64,000 nt of DNA from the NCBI GenBank assembly GCA_963170055.1, contig CAUJGJ010000161.1:2481475-2545474 (forward strand), written 5' to 3'. The notes beneath the pieces are model-generated. The model was not told the origin of the DNA. It saw only the letters and a program-made list of their open reading frames with translations, and did no database searches. Both the position numbers and the translations under genes were made by a program. Positions 62,813 through 64,000 of the stretch are shown piece after piece. The DNA is from Halisarca cf. caerulea. Lineage: Eukaryota; Porifera; Demospongiae; Chondrillida; Halisarcidae. Every line of letters starts with the position of its first letter. The stretch's first letter is position 1.

Positions 62813-63682
62813 AAGATATAGTTAGAAACATAACTTTAAATTTAAGCAAAGTGAAAAATTGGCAAAGTTCCTAAGATATGACAAATAAAATACTAATTTT
62901 AACTTTCTAAGAAAGTTAAGTTTAAAACGTTAATAACTTTAAATAATATTTATCGCAAAGATAAAGTTAGAAACATAACTTTAAAATTAGGCAAAGTGAA
63001 AAATTGGCAAAGTTCTTAAGATATGACAAATGAAATACTAATTTTAACTTTCTAAGAAAGTTAAGTTTAAAACGTTACAAACTTTAAATAATATTTATCG
63101 CAAAGATATAGTTAGAAACATACCTTTAAATTTAAGCAAAGTGAAAAATTGGCAAAGTTCCTAAGATATGACAAATAAAATACTAATTTTAACTTTCTAA
63201 GAAAGTTAAGTTTAAAACGTTAATAACTTTAAATAATATTTATCGCAAAGATAAAGTTAGAAACATAACTTTAAAATTAGGCAAAGTGAAAAATTGGCAA
63301 AGTTCTTAAGATATGACAAATGAAATACTAATTTTAACTTTCTAAGAAAGTTAAGTTTAAAACGTTACAAACTTTAAATAATATTTATCGCAAAGATATA
63401 GTTAGAAACATAACTTTAAATTTAAGCAAAGTGAAAAATTGGCAAAGTTCCTTAGATATGACAAATGAAATACTAATTTTAACTTTCTAAGAAAGTTAAG
63501 TTTAAAACGTTAATAACTTTAAATAATATTTATCGCAAAGATAAAGTTAGAAACATAACTTTAAAATTAGGCAAAGTGAAAAATTGGCAAAGTTCTTAAG
63601 ATATGACAAATGAAATACTAATTTTAACTTTCTAAGAAAGTTAAGTTTGAAACGTTACAAACTTTAAATAATATTTATCGCA
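62813..63682 (+). repeat. 290-bp H-G dimer HOR, three copies
   Basis: H with 75 G>A (AAATAAAATAC) and GTTAATAACTT, followed by G with 59 C>T; copies start at 62813, 63103 and 63393 (the last H has GAAATAC and CCTTAGAT). A further H-G pair lies just upstream at 62233-62522. The H at 63103 has ATACCTTTAAATT. Confidence 0.88.
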
Positions 63683-64000
63683 AAGATAAAGTTAGAAAGA
63701 TAACTATAAAATTAGGCAAAGTGAAAAATTGGCAAAGTTCCTAAGATATGACAAATGAAATACTAATTTTAACTTTCTAAGAAAGTTAAGTTTAAAACGT
63801 TACAAACTTTAAATAATATTTTATCGCAAAGATAAAGTTAGAAACATAACTTTAAAATTAGGCAAAGTGAAATATTGGCAAAGTTCCTAAGATATGACAA
63901 ATGAAATACTAATTTCAACTTTCTAAGAAAGTTAAGTTTAAAACGTTACAAACTTGATATAATATTTATCGCAAAGATAAAGTTAGAAACATAACTTTAA
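63683..64000 (+). repeat. End of window: B, G' and a 27-base partial monomer
   Basis: The B at 63683 is 146 bp (AATATTTTATCGC, one extra T). The G' at 63829 ends ACTTGATATAATATTT, a mark otherwise seen only at 60638-60782, 3191 bp upstream (22 monomers plus 1). The last 27 bases begin another monomer at 63974, so the array runs on past the window. Confidence 0.9.

Larger units (their letters stand above)
1..64000 (+). repeat. 145-bp AT-rich satellite array, whole window
   Basis: The window is a continuous head-to-tail array of a 145-bp monomer, all copies in one orientation. Monomer starts fall at 1, 146, 291, 436 and so on, ending with a start at 63974. I counted 451 complete monomers plus 27 bases, and the sum of lengths closes exactly when the shortened and lengthened copies are included (16 of 122 bp, 15 of 76 bp, seven of 142 bp, three 1-bp losses, five 1-bp gains). 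The consensus top strand has 68 A, 44 T, 18 G and 15 C. Stop codons occur in all six frames of each monomer and 145 is not a multiple of three, so no frame stays open beyond a few dozen codons. No unique DNA, inverted segment or inserted element interrupts it. This form is typical of eukaryotic centromeric or pericentromeric satellites; location and species are not determinable from sequence alone. Confidence 0.98.

Noticed and set aside
1..64000. CRISPR array
   Set aside because: Repeats are contiguous with no unique spacers, are 145 bp long and AT-rich, and there are no cas genes.
1..64000. Protein-coding tandem-repeat gene
   Set aside because: Stops occur in all frames on both strands within each monomer, and 145 bp shifts the frame in every copy. 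No frame could continue through the array.
1..64000. CENP-B box or other known centromere-protein motif
   Set aside because: The CENP-B box needs TTCG and CGGG elements. The monomer has only two CpGs, in AACGTT and ATCGCA, and no GGG, so no match is possible.
1..64000. Telomeric or rDNA-spacer repeat
   Set aside because: No short G-rich telomere motif occurs and no rRNA segment is present anywhere in 64 kb.
1..64000. Transposon insertion or inverted array segment
   Set aside because: Monomer lengths add up exactly over the whole window with only small indels, and every copy is in the same orientation. No terminal repeats or target-site duplications are seen.
1..64000. Naming the satellite or species (for example a tenebrionid beetle satellite of 142-144 bp)
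   Set aside because: Length, AT content and the dyad are compatible, but I do not recognise the monomer sequence and several other groups fit equally well. A database search of the consensus would decide it.

Overview
The whole window is one uninterrupted, AT-rich satellite DNA array. I see no protein-coding gene, RNA gene, transposon, CRISPR array or unique flanking sequence. The repeat unit is a 145-bp monomer (33 of 145 consensus bases are G or C, about 23%). Every copy lies head-to-tail in the same orientation. Walking the array in register (monomer position 1 = the first A of AAGATA, just after TTTATCGCA) gives exactly 451 complete monomers plus a 27-base partial copy from 63974. The count closes to the base once 16 monomers of 122 bp, 15 of 76 bp, seven of 142 bp, three with a 1-bp loss and five with a 1-bp gain are included.

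The architecture (a monomer near nucleosome-core length, hundreds of nearly identical copies, several layers of higher-order repeat or HOR) is that of eukaryotic centromeric or pericentromeric heterochromatin. It is unlike any bacterial, archaeal or phage sequence. I cannot name the species. AT-rich satellites of about 140-150 bp with a dyad are well known in beetles and other insects, but also occur in other animals and in plants. That the window is centromeric is an inference.

Monomer types used below, by differences from the consensus. G: consensus. E: 29 A>T and 33 G>A. H: E plus 7 A>T. A: E plus 39 G>A and 59 C>T. B: 17 C>G and 24 T>A. C: 45-46 AA>TT. D: 18 A>T, 25 T>A and 45 A>T. F: 33 G>A plus 45-46 TT. 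Further markers: 66 A>C ('BglII', makes AGATCT), 40 T>A ('agag'), 88 T>C, 94-95 TC>CA, 104 T>C, 121-122 CA>AT, 125 C>G, 135 T>G, 144 C>A.

Layout. 1-6951: A-B-C-D-type HORs of 15-17 monomers. 6952-9561: mixed G/H/E. 9562-15069: three copies of a 12-13-monomer HOR (1740/1884 bp). 15070-16229: mixed. 16230-17099: a 290-bp dimer three times. 17100-18114: mixed. 18115-19327: a 1213-bp unit with shortened monomers. 19328-23677: a 580-bp tetramer HOR interrupted by a 725-bp pentamer. 23678-25559: C/E and E/F dimers. 25560-28165: a return of the first block. 28166-42511: fourteen units of 488, 1213, 1648, 1915 or 2515 bp, each containing the same 122+145+76+145 core. 42512-44396: tetramer-like material. 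44397-49323: a second copy of 23678-28165 and of part of the first block. 49324-58607: a 15-monomer 2176-bp HOR, a 580-bp tetramer HOR and a long-range duplication offset by 3771-4641 bp. 58608-64000: mixed, ending in a 290-bp dimer run. The array continues beyond both window edges.

The most interesting signal is the 488-bp core. Its 122-bp monomer has lost exactly the bases forming the monomer's only long palindrome (21 bp, 10-bp arms), and its 76-bp monomer lost the same bases plus 46 more between two AAAGTT hexamers. This dyad-less module was then amplified at least 15 times. If the dyad matters for centromeric or heterochromatin function, the window holds a natural comparison of dyad-plus and dyad-minus repeats side by side.
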